Assembly: GCF_000182925.2 (NCBI RefSeq)
Contig: NC_026507.1
Span: 2,604,001 to 2,668,000, forward strand
Direction: 5' to 3'
Source of the DNA: Neurospora crassa OR74A
Lineage: Eukaryota; Ascomycota; Sordariomycetes; Sordariales; Sordariaceae
DNA: 64,000 bases
In this document: positions 12,093 through 24,400 of the stretch, piece after piece
Position numbering within the stretch: position 1 is the stretch's first letter
Layout: every line of letters begins with the position of its first letter
Notes under the pieces: model-generated
What the model was told of the DNA's origin: nothing
The model's database searches: none
Seen by the model: only the letters and a program-made list of their open reading frames with translations
Translations under genes and position numbers: made by a program

Positions 12093-15000
12093 TTACATGA
12101 TCTGATCTTGTGTCAGGCCACCATGGGGGTCGGTATCCATGCTGTCGCCGCCAGCACCAGGGTTAAGGTACTTGACGAAACTCAGACCGAGAGGACGTCC
12201 ACCATACTGGTAACCCTGGAACTTTTGGATCGCGGTGTCGGCGGTGTCGGCATTGTCGAAGCGAACGACGCCAGAGCCGCGGGAGCGACCGCTGGGCTCA
12301 TACTGAATCTCAGCCTGCTCTACCTTACCAATAGTAGAGAAGAGCTCGACGAGATCCTCATTGCTGGTCGACCAAGGGAGCTGATGAAGAAGAGGAAAGT
12401 CAGAGAAGTCGAATACTCGGGGGTACAAGATGAAGTTTGACTTACGTTCCGGACGTAAATGATCTCAGACCGTTCAGTACCAGAAGTAGCGAAGTCAGTG
12501 AACGGGTTGGGCTGAGCGGCCGGCTGGTTGGCATCGAAGCTAGGGGGACCACCGGGAGCTCCTCCGAAGCCGCCACGACCGCCGAAGCCACCTCCAAAGC
12601 CACCGCGGCCACCACCGAAGCCGCCGCGACCGAAACCGCCGAAGGCACCACGGCCGCCGCCGAAGCCGCCACGACCGCCGAAACCACCAGGACCCATATT
12701 CGCACCGGCAAAGCGATCCTCGCGAACCTCCAGCATACGGCCCTGCCAATCGTAACCATTGAACTGCTGGATGGCGTTGCGAGCATCATCTGGGGTCTCG
12801 AAGACAACGATACCCGATCCTTTCGGGCGGCCATCAGGTCCGATATGAACGTCGGCGCGGATAACACCACCATTGCGCGCTATAGCAAGTTAGTATCGCA
12901 AGCTGTAGGTCACGTTAATGTATAAAACGATCCAACTTACCAGCCTGTCTGAACAGATCCTTCAGATCCTGCCAGCCAACATTGTACGGCAGCTGTAGCA
13001 AAGATTGATTAGTATATTTCGAGATGACAAGGAGCAAGAATGGGGCATGGAACAAACGTTGGACACGTAGATCTGGCGGCCACCGCCACCAGCCATGGGA
13101 CCACCACCGAAGCCGCCGGGGCCAGCATGGCCGGGAACAGCTCCATATCCGTTGGGGCCCATGCCGCCACCAAAACCACCGCGGTTAGCACCTCCTCCAG
13201 GAGGTCCAAAACGAGGCTCGGCCTCACGGTCCTAAAAACCAGTTTAGTATATGATTATGCTAGCGATGATCCAAGGGTGAACTTGCCTCGCGAACATAGA
13301 CAAGTCTGCCCATAAGGTTCTGGTTGCTCAGGGTAGCAACGGCGTTTTGAGCTTGCTCCCTGGTCGCATATTCCACAATTCTAGTCAACAACGTGATGTC
13401 AGCATCTAGTCGCCAAAATAACCGATTGAGGGATTCAAAGTTTGACTTACCCGCATCCCTACAAATTCCATGGACAAAGATGTCCCAACCCGTCAATCCA
13501 ACAATCCATCAAAAATAACCGAAAGGAAGGGAGCCACAAAAGAACCAGTAGCCGAACGCAAATCACTCAATAGCCCACCTTCGACATTCCATTAGGAAGC
13601 AGCAACACATCGGCATAGAGCACCTCTCCAGCTAATGATGGGTTAGCAACACATGGAACCTGACCCTCGCATCCTTGTCTCACGACATACCCTGTCTCAT
13701 AAAATCCTTGAGGTGGTGCCATTTAACATCGTAGGACAAATTGCCGACGTAGACGCGGCGGTCCTGCTGCGACGTTTCCCGAATGTTGTTCATGACTTGT
13801 TCTCGATGAGCGGCGCGGTCTTCGAAAGTTCGATGAGGTGGTCCGGTGTAGCCAATTCCTTGTCCTCCAGCAGGCGCACCTTGGCCAGTCATAGGGGTGC
13901 GGCTTCTTCTCCGATGGCGACTCCGCGAACGGTCACGGGGCGAGTATGAACGGCGAGTAGTGGGGCTTCTGGAACGTCCACGTCTGGGGGAACGGGACCT
14001 CTCACGCTTCGAGGAAGTCGTCGTCAGCGAATGAACAGGTGTAAGGTCTGCAGAGAGGGAGATAAAAAGAAAAGTGTGTGGAAGTTGGAGGGCAAAGGGC
14101 AAGGGGAATAAAGTGAACTGCAGGTGACCGGGTCTGCACGTAGTTGCGTGTTGTGACGGCCAGAAGGGTACTCGTTCCCCACTGCTAGCTCCTAGCTTAT
14201 GCGAGTCGAGGACGGAAGCTTGACCAGAGATCGCCAGGACAAGTCGATCAGACGAGACTAGTTGATAAATGCCACAAATCAAGAGACCGACGAGAATCCA
14301 TCGAGGCAGGGGCTTGAAGACCAAACTATACCCTCGCGCAGCATATGAAGAAAGAGGAGGGGTGCGTCACGCTCGTGACGGATAGGTGAGATGATTGTGG
14401 ACGCCGACTGAAATACGCCGGCCCTGAGAACACAAGGCAAAGGGGACGAGAAATTTGAATGCGTGGTACTTACAGGGCGATAAGTGTCTCCTGCTGCGTC
14501 GGCTGTAGAAAGAGGAACTAGGTTAGACCAAGTGAATAAAATAAAGTAGAGCGATGTAAGTGGTTAAGTGGGGAGACGAGAGAACGAAGGAAAGGTGGAG
14601 GAGGAGGCAGTATGGGAATGATGTGGGAGAAATGAAGTGACCAGTGGCAACTGGGGGAAAGCAGCCCGCGCAAGGGATTGACACAGGGCGTAGGTAGGAA
14701 AGGTAGAGAGAGGTAGGGGATGTGAAAGCTTGTGACGCGGCGGGGTGAGAATAACCTGATGATTCCTACCACTGTGGACCGGAAAGGGAAAACGTGCAGG
14801 AGGATGGAGGAGGGGGAGAGAGGAGAGGGGGGGGGGGTTGTCAATTGTGTATATGTAGCCTGGGAGCCAGGCAGGACAAGGCGACGCAAGGCAAAGAAAC
14901 GCGGGCACGTCACTGCAGCAATACTGCAGCTCCCGTCTACGAACGGTGGGAAGGGTAACGCGAGCTTCCACTTGGCCAAGAGGACTCGGAGCACAACCCA

Positions 15001-15512
15001 ACCACAACTCGCAAACCGGGCCCGCACAAGTGGCTTTGATCAATACCAAATGCCGTTGTGACTGAAGGCTCTCCTTGGGGTTACAAAGCTGGCGTGATAC
15101 GCCATTGACGCATCGCCTGGTGTTCCCGACAACGAGATTCATACAAACGCAAGATGGGACCGAGAAGGCTTGCTATCGAGAAGACTGATGCCTGTAGACG
15201 CGACCAGCCATCCCGAGTGGTGAGGAGGGGTAAAGGGCGAGTGGTGAGGGATTGATATGTGTTCGGGTAAGATTGCCGGGGAAAACAAACAGAGTCCAAC
15301 GTGAAGTGAGGAGTCGTCTCGGCCGCCACCACCAGAAGAGAGCTCCAAGGTGGGATGGATCGGCTGAGACCAAGCTGTGTGAGGGGAGGATACTTATGGT
15401 ATGGCAGAAGGAGGATATGGAGAAAGCCGAAAAGCGGACGGCAGCCAGCTCCAGGACACTTTGGAGACAGCAAGAAGAGACCCGGCTTGGTGTCAGACTG
15501 GAACTTACCCAT
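12093..15512 (-). CDS. gbp2: Three-RRM SR-like mRNA-binding protein, Gbp2/Hrb1 family
   Basis: Predicted nuclear mRNA-binding protein coupling transcription, splicing surveillance and export, as yeast Gbp2/Hrb1 do with THO/TREX. My model has ten coding exons: 15512-15509, 14502-14474, 14006-13691, 13631-13579, 13458-13451, 13380-13287, 13231-13058, 12992-12941, 12879-12446 and 12380-12093 (483 residues). An RS-rich head (about 12-50) is followed by RRM1 (about 96-170, RNP2 VYVGNL) and RRM2 (222-300, IYVSNL). A Gly/Phe-rich spacer (305-365) leads to RRM3 (383-460, IIYVRN). Every join from exon 3 onward is fixed by RRM residues and frame. The first two exons are less sure: exon 1 would carry only ATGG, before a 1006-nt intron. 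An alternative, also in frame, skips the 29-nt exon. One intron (13286-13232) starts GC, and exon 5 is 8 nt. Confidence 0.85.
14817..14840. repeat. G-rich homopolymer run inside the Gbp2 5' intron
   Basis: A purine tract with a run of about ten G on the plus strand (a C run on the coding strand) within the long first intron of the Gbp2 homologue. Confidence 0.6.
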
Positions 15513-16557
15513 GACAACTGAGTCTGATACTTGTCCTGTTCGAGGCAGGTACGGTAAGAATCGAGAAAAATTTTCGGGCAACTTAGCCGCTCGAGTAGGA
15601 CGAGGTCGTCGGGAACGCGACGATTGGTGCTGTCCTGATGTATGGTGCTATGTTGTTCGCTACAGCAGCGCTTGAACGTTGTTGGGGGACAACGGGTTCA
15701 GTCGAGGTACACTGCGACTCTGGCGCAATGGAGGATAGATGCGATTTGGGCAGATATGCGTCTGTTCGTTGGCTGTGGTAGGCAGTAGGTAGGGTAGATG
15801 TCGAGGGAGGTTGAGTGGGTGGTGGGCTGCAAGGCCGAACGGGAATCTGCGCAGGCTCGCGCACTTTGGGGCGGCGCGGGAGATCGGTCGTGGACGAGTG
15901 TAGCCGAGGGCGATGCTTGGAACAAGGCAGGGCAGACGGAGGCGGGCTGGACAGGCAAAGAGCCCGAAAGGTCAGGAAATTGTTCGTCACAAGCCAAGGA
16001 CGGGAGCCAGAGAGTCACTTGAAGGGCAGAGGGTCCAGTACGAGGTTGCCAGACCGTGAGGTGGTACTGGTCGCAGGTACCAGAATGGAACCGGCTAAGT
16101 AGTAGAGGTAGGCCCAGCCTTCAATGCAATGAATGGATAGAGGCAACAAGGCGCATCGCATTCACGCCGCGTCACCTCGAGGCTTTGGGTAGAAGAGAGT
16201 TACGTACCTGCAACTTTTGGAAACACGCAGGCTGGCACCCCAAGGATTCGACGTGGACTGTGGGGTGAGTTTCCGTGGACGCAGTCGTCGAGAGGGTAGA
16301 GGTAGCGGATGGTCTTCCGGACGGAATCAAGAAGAAGTTGAGGTCGGTGGAAGTTGGACCGCAGGAAGTTGTGTCGATGCCGTGACCGGTTGACTGACCA
16401 GTGATGTTGTTTGTGTCTTGTGTGGATGTGCAGCCAGGCCACGCGCGGTGGGATGGATGGGTGAAGCACGCTCCTCCTTCGATGGCTGGCCTTGTTGCCC
16501 ACTCATAATGCACGGACTTCTCATCGGTGGACCCTTTAGCTGTCGCTGCCTGTGTAG

Positions 16558-16670
16558 CGGTACCTAGGTACAGCCTGGTGCAAACCAAATGCAGTAGTGC
16601 TACGGTGGAGGGGAGTAAGACCAGACAGTGCACGTCAGGTACAGGTACCTCTACAAGCATACCTCTATAC
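16558..16670. repeat. GGTACCTAGGTAC tracts
   Basis: Two short clusters, one near 16558-16571 and one near 16637-16670. They have the same GGTACCT/TACCTCTA character as the intergenic tracts elsewhere in the window. Confidence 0.55.
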
Positions 16671-18201
16671 CTGGATCCACTCTGTACTCTCCCCTGCCTC
16701 GCTTGTTCCAGGTTTGCGGGATAACAACGACGATACATGAAGCCGACAAGGCAGCCTTTGCTACTCTACCTCCAGCCTAGTTGTACGGGCTTTACACCTC
16801 GCTTTCATATTCCTTTCGGGCTTGACTTTACCAACCCTTCAACTTCTTATTCGTAGTGCTGGTGATGTAGAAGTCCAAGAGACAAACAGCATGGGCCAGG
16901 TAGACTTGAAGTGCTACACCAAGTTCAGTTCTACTTGCAGGTCGATGCCTACCTAGCCTCAGTTCTGGAGGAACCTGACAGGTGTTGAAGCTCAAAAGCT
17001 GTCGTCAATTCCCGAAACTTGACCCTCCGCGAAAAGTCCGCCGCCTCACTCGAGGACGTAGCAGGTTATTGGTTCAAGATCGATCACAGCTGTGTACGGA
17101 TGAGTTCACGCTTCGATTTTAACCCAGGTTGGCTTGTCTCGAGTAAAACCACGAACGGCGCTTCACGTGTTCACTGCCAAAGCTGTACCGTGGTAGTTGT
17201 CTTTCTGGAGCTGCTTCCATCTGATACAAGCGATTGGGAGTTCAAATCATGGAGGATGGAAAAGTATTTCAGTGCTGAAGGGTAAATTTTCACAGAATCC
17301 GAAACTAGTTCACTAAACTTCAGTTCCAGCTTGTCATCGCAAGAAAGGTTTGCTGGTCGAGTCCAATGTGCGGAATCCTTGTTCTGCTTGCTCAAGTCCA
17401 GAATAGGAAGATATGTGTGAGAGCACCTGTAAGCGCTTTCGTGTTTATATATATGAGATAACCCGGTATGCAGGTCAAATAAAGATCTAGCCTCCGAGCC
17501 TGACAACGCCTACATGATGGGCCGGGCATTTTCTTTCTGTACAAGTACGGACCGCGTTCACATCTTGTAAACGACCTCGATTCTCTCAATGTAGCCGTTC
17601 TTCTCAAACAAGATAACCCTACAGCAACCATACATTGTCCTCGGCACCCACCCAGTTGAGCCCACCTTACCCCAAGCACCCCAACTCCATCCACTTGGCT
17701 AGTCTTCGGATTCCCTTCCAGGCCATCCTCAGGCCCCGCATCTCCACCTGTCTTCTCAAAGAGTCAGACGCGCCGAGCTGGAGGCTATTCAGAGTTGACG
17801 TCATCATCAGTTTGTAGATTGTCCGCAACCCATCCACGTTCGGTTACACCTGACCGATATCTTCTTGCGGCCACAGATGGCAGTACATGGCATTCGGACT
17901 CGGGGACAGGGGGAATCTTGATGGTCGATTCCTCAATCCGCTAACAGCTATCAAGAAGTGGATTGAATTATGCAAAAGCTGGCGAGATCCCTTGGACAAG
18001 CTGGTCGAATTATAAGCTCAATACGGTTCGGCGGCTGGGCCAGGTGTCGATATCTTACCAGCCTGCGTCCCAACCCCTCTGATCTGGACAGCTGCCCCTT
18101 CTTGCGGTGCTCGTGTTCCCGTGGGACTGACTGCCCTCCAAGAAGCAGTCCTGTTTTCGAGCCGCCTGTAATGCCGTAATACAACAGCGGCAGCGCGGCA
18201 C

Positions 18202-18525
18202 ATGGGAAGCAAAACAACCAATGATCACCACGCCCTGCCGAACATTCTCTTCGGGGATGCCAAAGCACTGCCCGTCATGCATATCAAAGCAAGCCGGGAG
18301 GATTGGGAACAGCTGAAAGAAGCCGGCAAGTTTGCCAGTATGAGCAATCTGGAGTTCCCCTCCTTGCCTAACACCTCAACAAGCGTGTACTTCTGCGGGG
18401 ACCTTGACAGTGCCGTAGGGACGAACATCGACTTTGCCAAAAGACTCACTCGGAATAGTTGCTTCTCGAGGGAGAGTTCTGTCAGGCCTGGCCCCCCACA
18501 CTCACCATTGGGCCATCCACTTTGA
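18202..18525 (+). CDS. Unrecognised open frame of 107 codons
   Basis: Not recognised and possibly not a gene. It opens with an ATG (MGSKTTNDHHALPNILFGDA) and runs 107 codons. The mix of charged and hydrophobic residues looks protein-like over about the first 80 residues, for example HIKASREDWEQLKEAGKFAS. The end is Pro/Ser-rich and less convincing. No signal peptide, membrane segment or known motif is visible. It sits alone in a gene-poor region. It could be a small lineage-specific gene, an exon of a larger gene, or chance. Confidence 0.2.
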   Translation: MGSKTTNDHHALPNILFGDAKALPVMHIKASREDWEQLKEAGKFASMSNLEFPSLPNTSTSVYFCGDLDSAVGTNIDFAKRLTRNSCFSRESSVRPGPPHSPLGHPL

Positions 18526-19382
18526 ACTGAGACCGGTCAATGCATGAAGAGGTCGGCTAATTAAGGCACTATGCACAAACTGCCACACACGGCGCGGGAA
18601 CGGCTTCCAGGAAGCCAAGCCTTGCGTAAGCCGAAGGGTCTGGACCACGGCGTCTCTCGGCTGCGTCAACGGGGACCAGGATGAGAAAAAGAGCGGCCAC
18701 GCGGCCATGTCCGAAGAGGGAGATGCCCTGAATTCGGGCGAGAGTGACCGTGTGTCGGAGCAAAGCGAATCCGAGCACCCATGCATAGGCCAGGAACGAG
18801 GGGAGTGTCCAACGATCTAGGTATACTGGGGAATTCGACCACGAGGAAATGCCATTTGCATTCAGCGCGGAGGCTCGCCAGGTGCCAGAGAGCACTGCAA
18901 AAGGAGAGGGCCACCACGGACAGGCAAGCTTAAATATGGATCGATAATTATCATGAGATATGGCATCTCCATGGCATGCCATATGGATAGACTTGGCAAT
19001 GCATTTCGGGCAGCTTTATTGAAAGAAGAGATCGAGTCAGCAGCCAATAATGCCCCATTTCCGATGTTGATTATCGAATACTCGAAGAAGGACAGCAACC
19101 AATCATTCTGTCATATGCCTCATTGCTTCTGTTGCAGCAGCCGATGGCACTTTCAGTCCTCCATTGACTTCTACATCGTACACCAGACTTTGACTCCAAC
19201 TCCCTGGTTGCATCTCGCGACCTCCCGCACGACGCCCGATGTCTCTCCTCTTGGTTCCGCTTGAATGCACACGTTATATTGGTGTTGCTTGGGCCAGACC
19301 CTCCTGGCTAATCATTCTCCTTATTCAGATGGCAGTGTACTGTGTAAACGGCAAGGACAACATACCTGGCACGTACCATTTA

Positions 19383-19399
19383 CCCCCCCCCCCCCCCCC
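19383..19399. repeat. Poly-C homopolymer
   Basis: An uninterrupted run of about 17 C, about 500 bp upstream of the COQ9 start codon. The exact length is likely variable and error-prone. Confidence 0.8.
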
Positions 19400-19907
19400 A
19401 AACTGATCTTGGGCTGCATATGCTTCAAACTACAGTGAACCTAGGTAGACATCGTTTCTGGAAGCTGATCCCATCACTGTCAGAAAATGTGCGATCTAAC
19501 GGCAAGTACACTAGTATTTTTTGCTCTAACCATAGTACACCCCCAGATCGTTGCACACCATGCTGGGGACAACGTCCAAGAATGAATCTACAGTGTCGTC
19601 AATACCGGGGCAGGACCTACTTACGTGAAGTGAATAGGCTGCCTTCAAGCTGCAGTGCCCGCCCTTTGTGGTTTTGTCAGGAACCAGTGACATTCACTTG
19701 TACACTACATGTACAGTAGACATGGAGACAGAGCAGTGATGAAGTGGGGCAACAACACGTGAGGATAGTAGCTTTATCGCACAAGGTCCCACGGCCCGGC
19801 GAGCAAAGCAACTGACACATGCCATTCGAAGTCGCAATAGTTCCAGCCGGCAACTCCAAACAAGTTGCGCTCCGTTGCCTCGAAGGGTGGACGAACTATC
19901 GACCGTA

Positions 19908-21004
19908 ATGATGCGTCCATCATCGATATCTCTGCGCCGCCCCGCCCGGCAAATTCTCTTTTCCTCTGTCTCCACGATCCGAGCTGCGGCACCCGTCCCG
20001 ACTACTGCCACCCATCGTTCCCTAAGCACCAGCACCAGCACCGGCTCCGGCTGCCCATGTGCAAACGGCAGCAGACGCCCCCAAGTAAAACAGACCCAAG
20101 AACTCCAGCAGCAGCAGCAGCAACGGCAGCAACGGCAACACCGCAACGCCTACCACTCCTACGACCACCCATCCTCTTCTGCCGCCTTCACGCCCGTCGA
20201 GGAATCCATTCTCAGCGCCGCTTACCAGCACGTCCCTAGTCACGGCTTCACACCTTCTGCGCTCGCCGCCGGCGCCCGCGATGCCGGATACCTGGACATC
20301 AGCCCGACAATCCTGCCCGAGGGCGCCTTCGCTCTGATCCGGTATCACCTGGTCAAGCAGCGGGAGGAGCTCGCGCCTCGGGTAAGCGAACTCTTTGGGG
20401 GCGAGGGACACGTGGGAGCTAGACCAGGGCTGTCGGAGTGGGAGATCCGGGGGCGCGTCGAGGCGGTTACGTGGGAGCGCTTGTCGGCGAATGCGCAGGT
20501 TATCGGGCGGTGGCAGGAGGTTAGTTTTCCCATTTCCCTGCAATGCACGTTGCCGAAAGGCATTCGCCTTTTCTTCAAGAACCAGAAGGAAAAAAAAAAA
20601 AAGGCCGCTTGCTGGCTTGGATATCATTACGTTGACTTACATTGATGGACGTTACCACACTCTCTGTCTAGGCTCTAGCAATCATGGCACAACCATCTTA
20701 CGTCCCTCCTTCGCTCAAGGAGCTCGCCCTGCTCTCGGATGAGATTCTTTTCCTCGCCGGCGACTCCTCGGTCGACCCGTCGTGGTATACCAAGCGCGCT
20801 TCGCTCTCTACTATTTACGCCGCTGCCGAATTGTTCATGACCAACGATCACTCCCCTGAGTTCATGGATACCCGGGCTTTCTTGAACCGCAGGCTCAGGG
20901 AAGTGAATGAGGTTGGTGGTGTATTCAGAAACTTGCGGGAGTGGGTTGGGTTTACTGCCACGGCGGGTGTCAATGTTCTGCGCAGCAAGGGTGTCAGGAT
21001 ATAG
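19908..21004 (+). CDS. coq9: Ubiquinone biosynthesis protein COQ9, mitochondrial
   Basis: Lipid-binding member of the coenzyme Q synthesis complex on the inner mitochondrial membrane; in the known system it presents precursors to the Coq7 hydroxylase. Two exons, 19908-20519 and 20672-21004, give 314 residues. The intron is 152 nt and contains a run of about 12 A. The start (ATGATG, either possible) gives an Arg/Ser-rich presequence MMRPSSISLRRPARQILFSS. A Gln-rich CAG/CAA repeat follows at roughly 65-85. The conserved COQ9 core begins near 95 (ILSAAYQHVPSHGFTPSALA). It continues across the join as WQEALAIMAQPSYVPPSLK and DPSWYTKRASLSTIYAAAEL, both strong family signatures. Convergent with SMC6, 476 bp between coding ends. 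Confidence 0.93.
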
Positions 21005-21480
21005 AATGCTTAGATCCAAAGTCCATAGCGAGGGCGCGCCGCGTACGCATATCAGTGAGCTTCAGCGATGATTGCCTCCAAAGGACTAATGGGATCTACC
21101 CTCCATAAATCATAAAAAGAGACGACAAATGGACGGATGCAGGAGAAGGGAAAGGTTACATCCCGGGTAGAATATTTCATTGTAAGGTGACGTCCCATGC
21201 AGAGATTGTACAACATTTGTACACTCCAGGTACGCAGGGTTAAGCATCTGCTTTAATGTGCCCCCCAACATGTCTGCCACAGACAAAAAGAAAATGGGTA
21301 CGCTATAAAAACACAAATTGCAAACGCGCAGTGACATTCCAACCAGTCCATACAAAACGCCAACACCACTCTGCGCCGCTTTGACGCTTGTCTATATCTC
21401 GACAGAAGTTGTTCAGATACACACCCACGGAGATCAAAACTCAAAAACAGAAACGAAATGAAGGCAAAGAGTACTCAGTT
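21005..21480. other. Intergenic between convergent COQ9 and SMC6
   Basis: 476 bp with the two 3' untranslated regions. Nothing else is recognised. Confidence 0.5.
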
Positions 21481-24400
21481 TCAGTAGTCGGCCAACGTCC
21501 TCTGCCGAGGATCCGTCAGTCTAGAAAGACGTTATTAGTTCAAACACAAATTATTCTGAAGGAAGGGAAGGATACGTACCGAATAATCTTGACGTCCTTG
21601 TCAAGAGTGTTCCGCCCCTCGATGGCATTCGGTGTGATGAATATGTACTGCCGATTTACGGACCGACGAGCAGCAGTAATCTGTGGCCACGTTAGCAACG
21701 GTTCATGGATATACCATTGCTTGTCTCCATCGTTGCCGTCATCAATAAAACTCACCAGCATGTTCGTGCTGATTGCACGGTTGACATTGTCCATGAACAC
21801 GTCGAACTCATCCAAGCATCTGAGCGGGCTTCCCATGGCCTCCCAGATACTCAGCAGCAGACAGATTGATGAAAAAGACTTTTCGCCGCCAGATAGTGTC
21901 TTCGTGTTTCTCCCCGCTGCCCTCTTCTCGGTCTTGTCAGGCTCGACGACTAGGTCCAGAGCCTTCCGCTCGTGGTCCAGCAGCAACTTGCCTCTGAAGC
22001 CACGCTCGCTGAGAAGATAGATGAAGTTCGCCCGGCTCTGTGATGAAATGTACCGCTGAAACTTGCGCCACTTCTCGAGGCGAATGGTCAGCGTCCGACG
22101 GAGACGAGAGTTGACCGTCTTGATGCCTTCAAGAGATCTCTTGGCATCATCGTACGTCTCTTTCGCCCTCGTGAGGTTCGCATAAACTTCCTCGTCGGTC
22201 ATGCCCCTCTTCCGTCGCTCTTTCTCGAGTTGGTTCTGAATGCTTTGATACTGCTTTTCCAGCTCCTCGTACTTGTCGGTTGGGTTGACATGGGCTCGTT
22301 CTTCACTCCCTAATGCTTCAATGATCTGTTTTGTAAAAGTGGCGACGTCTTCGGCACCTTTTTCACGTTCCTTCTCGGCCTCCTCCTTGTCCCCCTTGAA
22401 TATCTCGAAAGAGGCATGAGCTTCATTAACCTCGGTGAGATTAATCTTCCGAACATCTTCCAGCCTAGCCTTCTTCTCCTGCAGTTTTTTCACCTCCCTT
22501 TCATATTTCTCCGATTCCTTCCTGATTTCCGTGAGCTGAGCCTGGGCTTCTGTAGATGCCTGGTTCTTCTCATCCTTCCTTATCCGAAGGTTGCCGTACT
22601 GAAGCCCGCAAGCCTCCTCTTTCTCCTTGGCAGCAGCCAATTCAGCCTTCAAGCCTGTAAGGCGAGAATCACCGCCTTCATACTCATCAAGTCGATACTG
22701 CACTTGCTCGACTTGAACTCTAGCATGCCGTAATTCGCTGTCAAGGGTTTTCTTGTCTCTCTGGAGCTTGGTGAGGTCGCTGATGATCTTCTGGACCTCT
22801 TGCTGCAGTTGACGATGTTCACGATCAAGTACAGAGTACTCTAGCTCCAGCTGCCGCAGGGTCTCCTTTTGATAAGCAAGCCGCGAGCCGATATCCGCCT
22901 TCATCCGTGGGCGCTGGTTACGGAGGGGCGGCACAGGAGAAGTCGACATTCCTCCGCTGTTGTTGACAACCAGTCGAAGACCTTCGTCTCTCTTTTTATC
23001 ATGGAAACTTAGACAAGCCTTGACGTTTCGAGGTCGTGCTCCGCTGAACATGATGTCCTCAGCCTTGGTACGCTGTGGTATCAGTATGACCTGCTCAATC
23101 ATGTGGTTGATGATCAACTGATCGCGCACCATCATGTTGTCGATCTTCAACACACGGAGAATGGTGTCAAAGGAAGGATCAGGCTCTTTGCCATCTGTGT
23201 TTAGGGGATGTCGATTGCCGATAAAAACCGGACACTGGCGGATGTTGAGCTTGTTCATCAAGCCCTGAAGCAATTTTTGTTCGGCCATGCTCTGGACGAT
23301 GAATGCATTAAGGGCGGTTCCAAACGTCTTTTCCAGGATCAAAGACCACTCCGGCTTCAGCAGCTGGATGTGGGCGCCAAGCGGCCCCACCGGCTTCTTC
23401 TGGAATCTGGTCTCTTTCTCAATCATCTTCAGCAGTTCAGGAAGTTTGGGCTCATAAGCTGCATAGATAGAGCCTTGATCCTTTTCGGAGGTCCTCAACT
23501 CCTGTTCCGCTACGGTAATTTCGTCCCGCTTGAGAGAGCATTCAACAGCCTTAGCATCTCGGGCTTTCTGGGCTTCGTCTCGCTTGTTGAGTAGGTCTTT
23601 CTCGTCCTCTTTGGCCTTGGAAATCTTGGCCTCGACCTCTGTGACGTACTCCTTTGCCTTTTCAAGCTCCCGAGTTTTGGAAAGAAGGGCCTCTCCTGTG
23701 GCTTCCTCAAGTCGCTTTTCTTCGGCCGCAACCTTTTCTTCGAAGTCCTTTACTGTCGTGGCTGCACTTCTCAAGTTTTGGTGGGCTGCCCGTTCATCTG
23801 CTTGGATTTGTGCAAGTTCGTCCCTGATTGCTTGAGCTTTCTTCCTCCCCTCGTCCACCTGCTCTTCGAATTCGGTTTTTCGCTGGATAGCCTCTTCCAG
23901 TCTCTGCTGAAAGGCCCTGATCTGATTCTCGACGCGCTCCAAATCGACGCCCTTTTCATTTCTCTGACGGTCTACTTCAGCCATTTGATCCGCAAGTTGG
24001 GCAATCTTCTCGTCCAATTTTGTCAGCTTGGCCTCTTCTTGAACCACTTGGAGCCAACACATCTGGCTTCGAAGCTGATGTTGTTTGGCTCTCAGCTTGC
24101 GATTTCCGTCCATGGCGTCCTTGAAGCTTTTTGCTCGTTTGAGTTCCTCCGCGGCTGCTTTGACCCGCTCCTCTTGGTCGGGAATTTTGGATTCCATGAG
24201 CTCCAGACTCTCGGCGATTAGCCTGTAGTCATTGTCCAACTGTTGCAGCTGTACACCTTCGATGAAGAACTTGTACTTTTGCTGCTTGGTTGACGAGTTG
24301 AGGAACTGACGGGCATTGTCCTGAGACAGCACGTTCAAGGGGTTATCCACCTGGAGGGCGTAGTATTCGACGATCTCCTCGACTTCCTGCTTCTTGGTAG

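Larger units (their letters stand above)
15513..19907. other. Gene-poor 4.4-kb stretch upstream of Gbp2 and COQ9
   Basis: No gene can be supported with confidence. It should hold the Gbp2 promoter and leader, the COQ9 promoter, short GGTACCTAGGTAC tracts (16558-16670) and a C homopolymer (about 19383-19399). Two open frames, 18202-18525 and 18953-19264 (+), have protein-like composition but match no family I know. Confidence 0.45.

Noticed and set aside
12437-12925. Thr/Ala/Glu-rich frame on the plus strand opposite the Gbp2 Gly-rich spacer
   Set aside because: It is the complement of GGC/GGT/CGT repeats that encode the Gly/Phe/Arg spacer, and it crosses real introns.
15583-16738. Pro/Ser/Thr-rich frames upstream of Gbp2
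   Set aside because: Composition follows CT-rich promoter DNA; no motif, no splice-supported extension.
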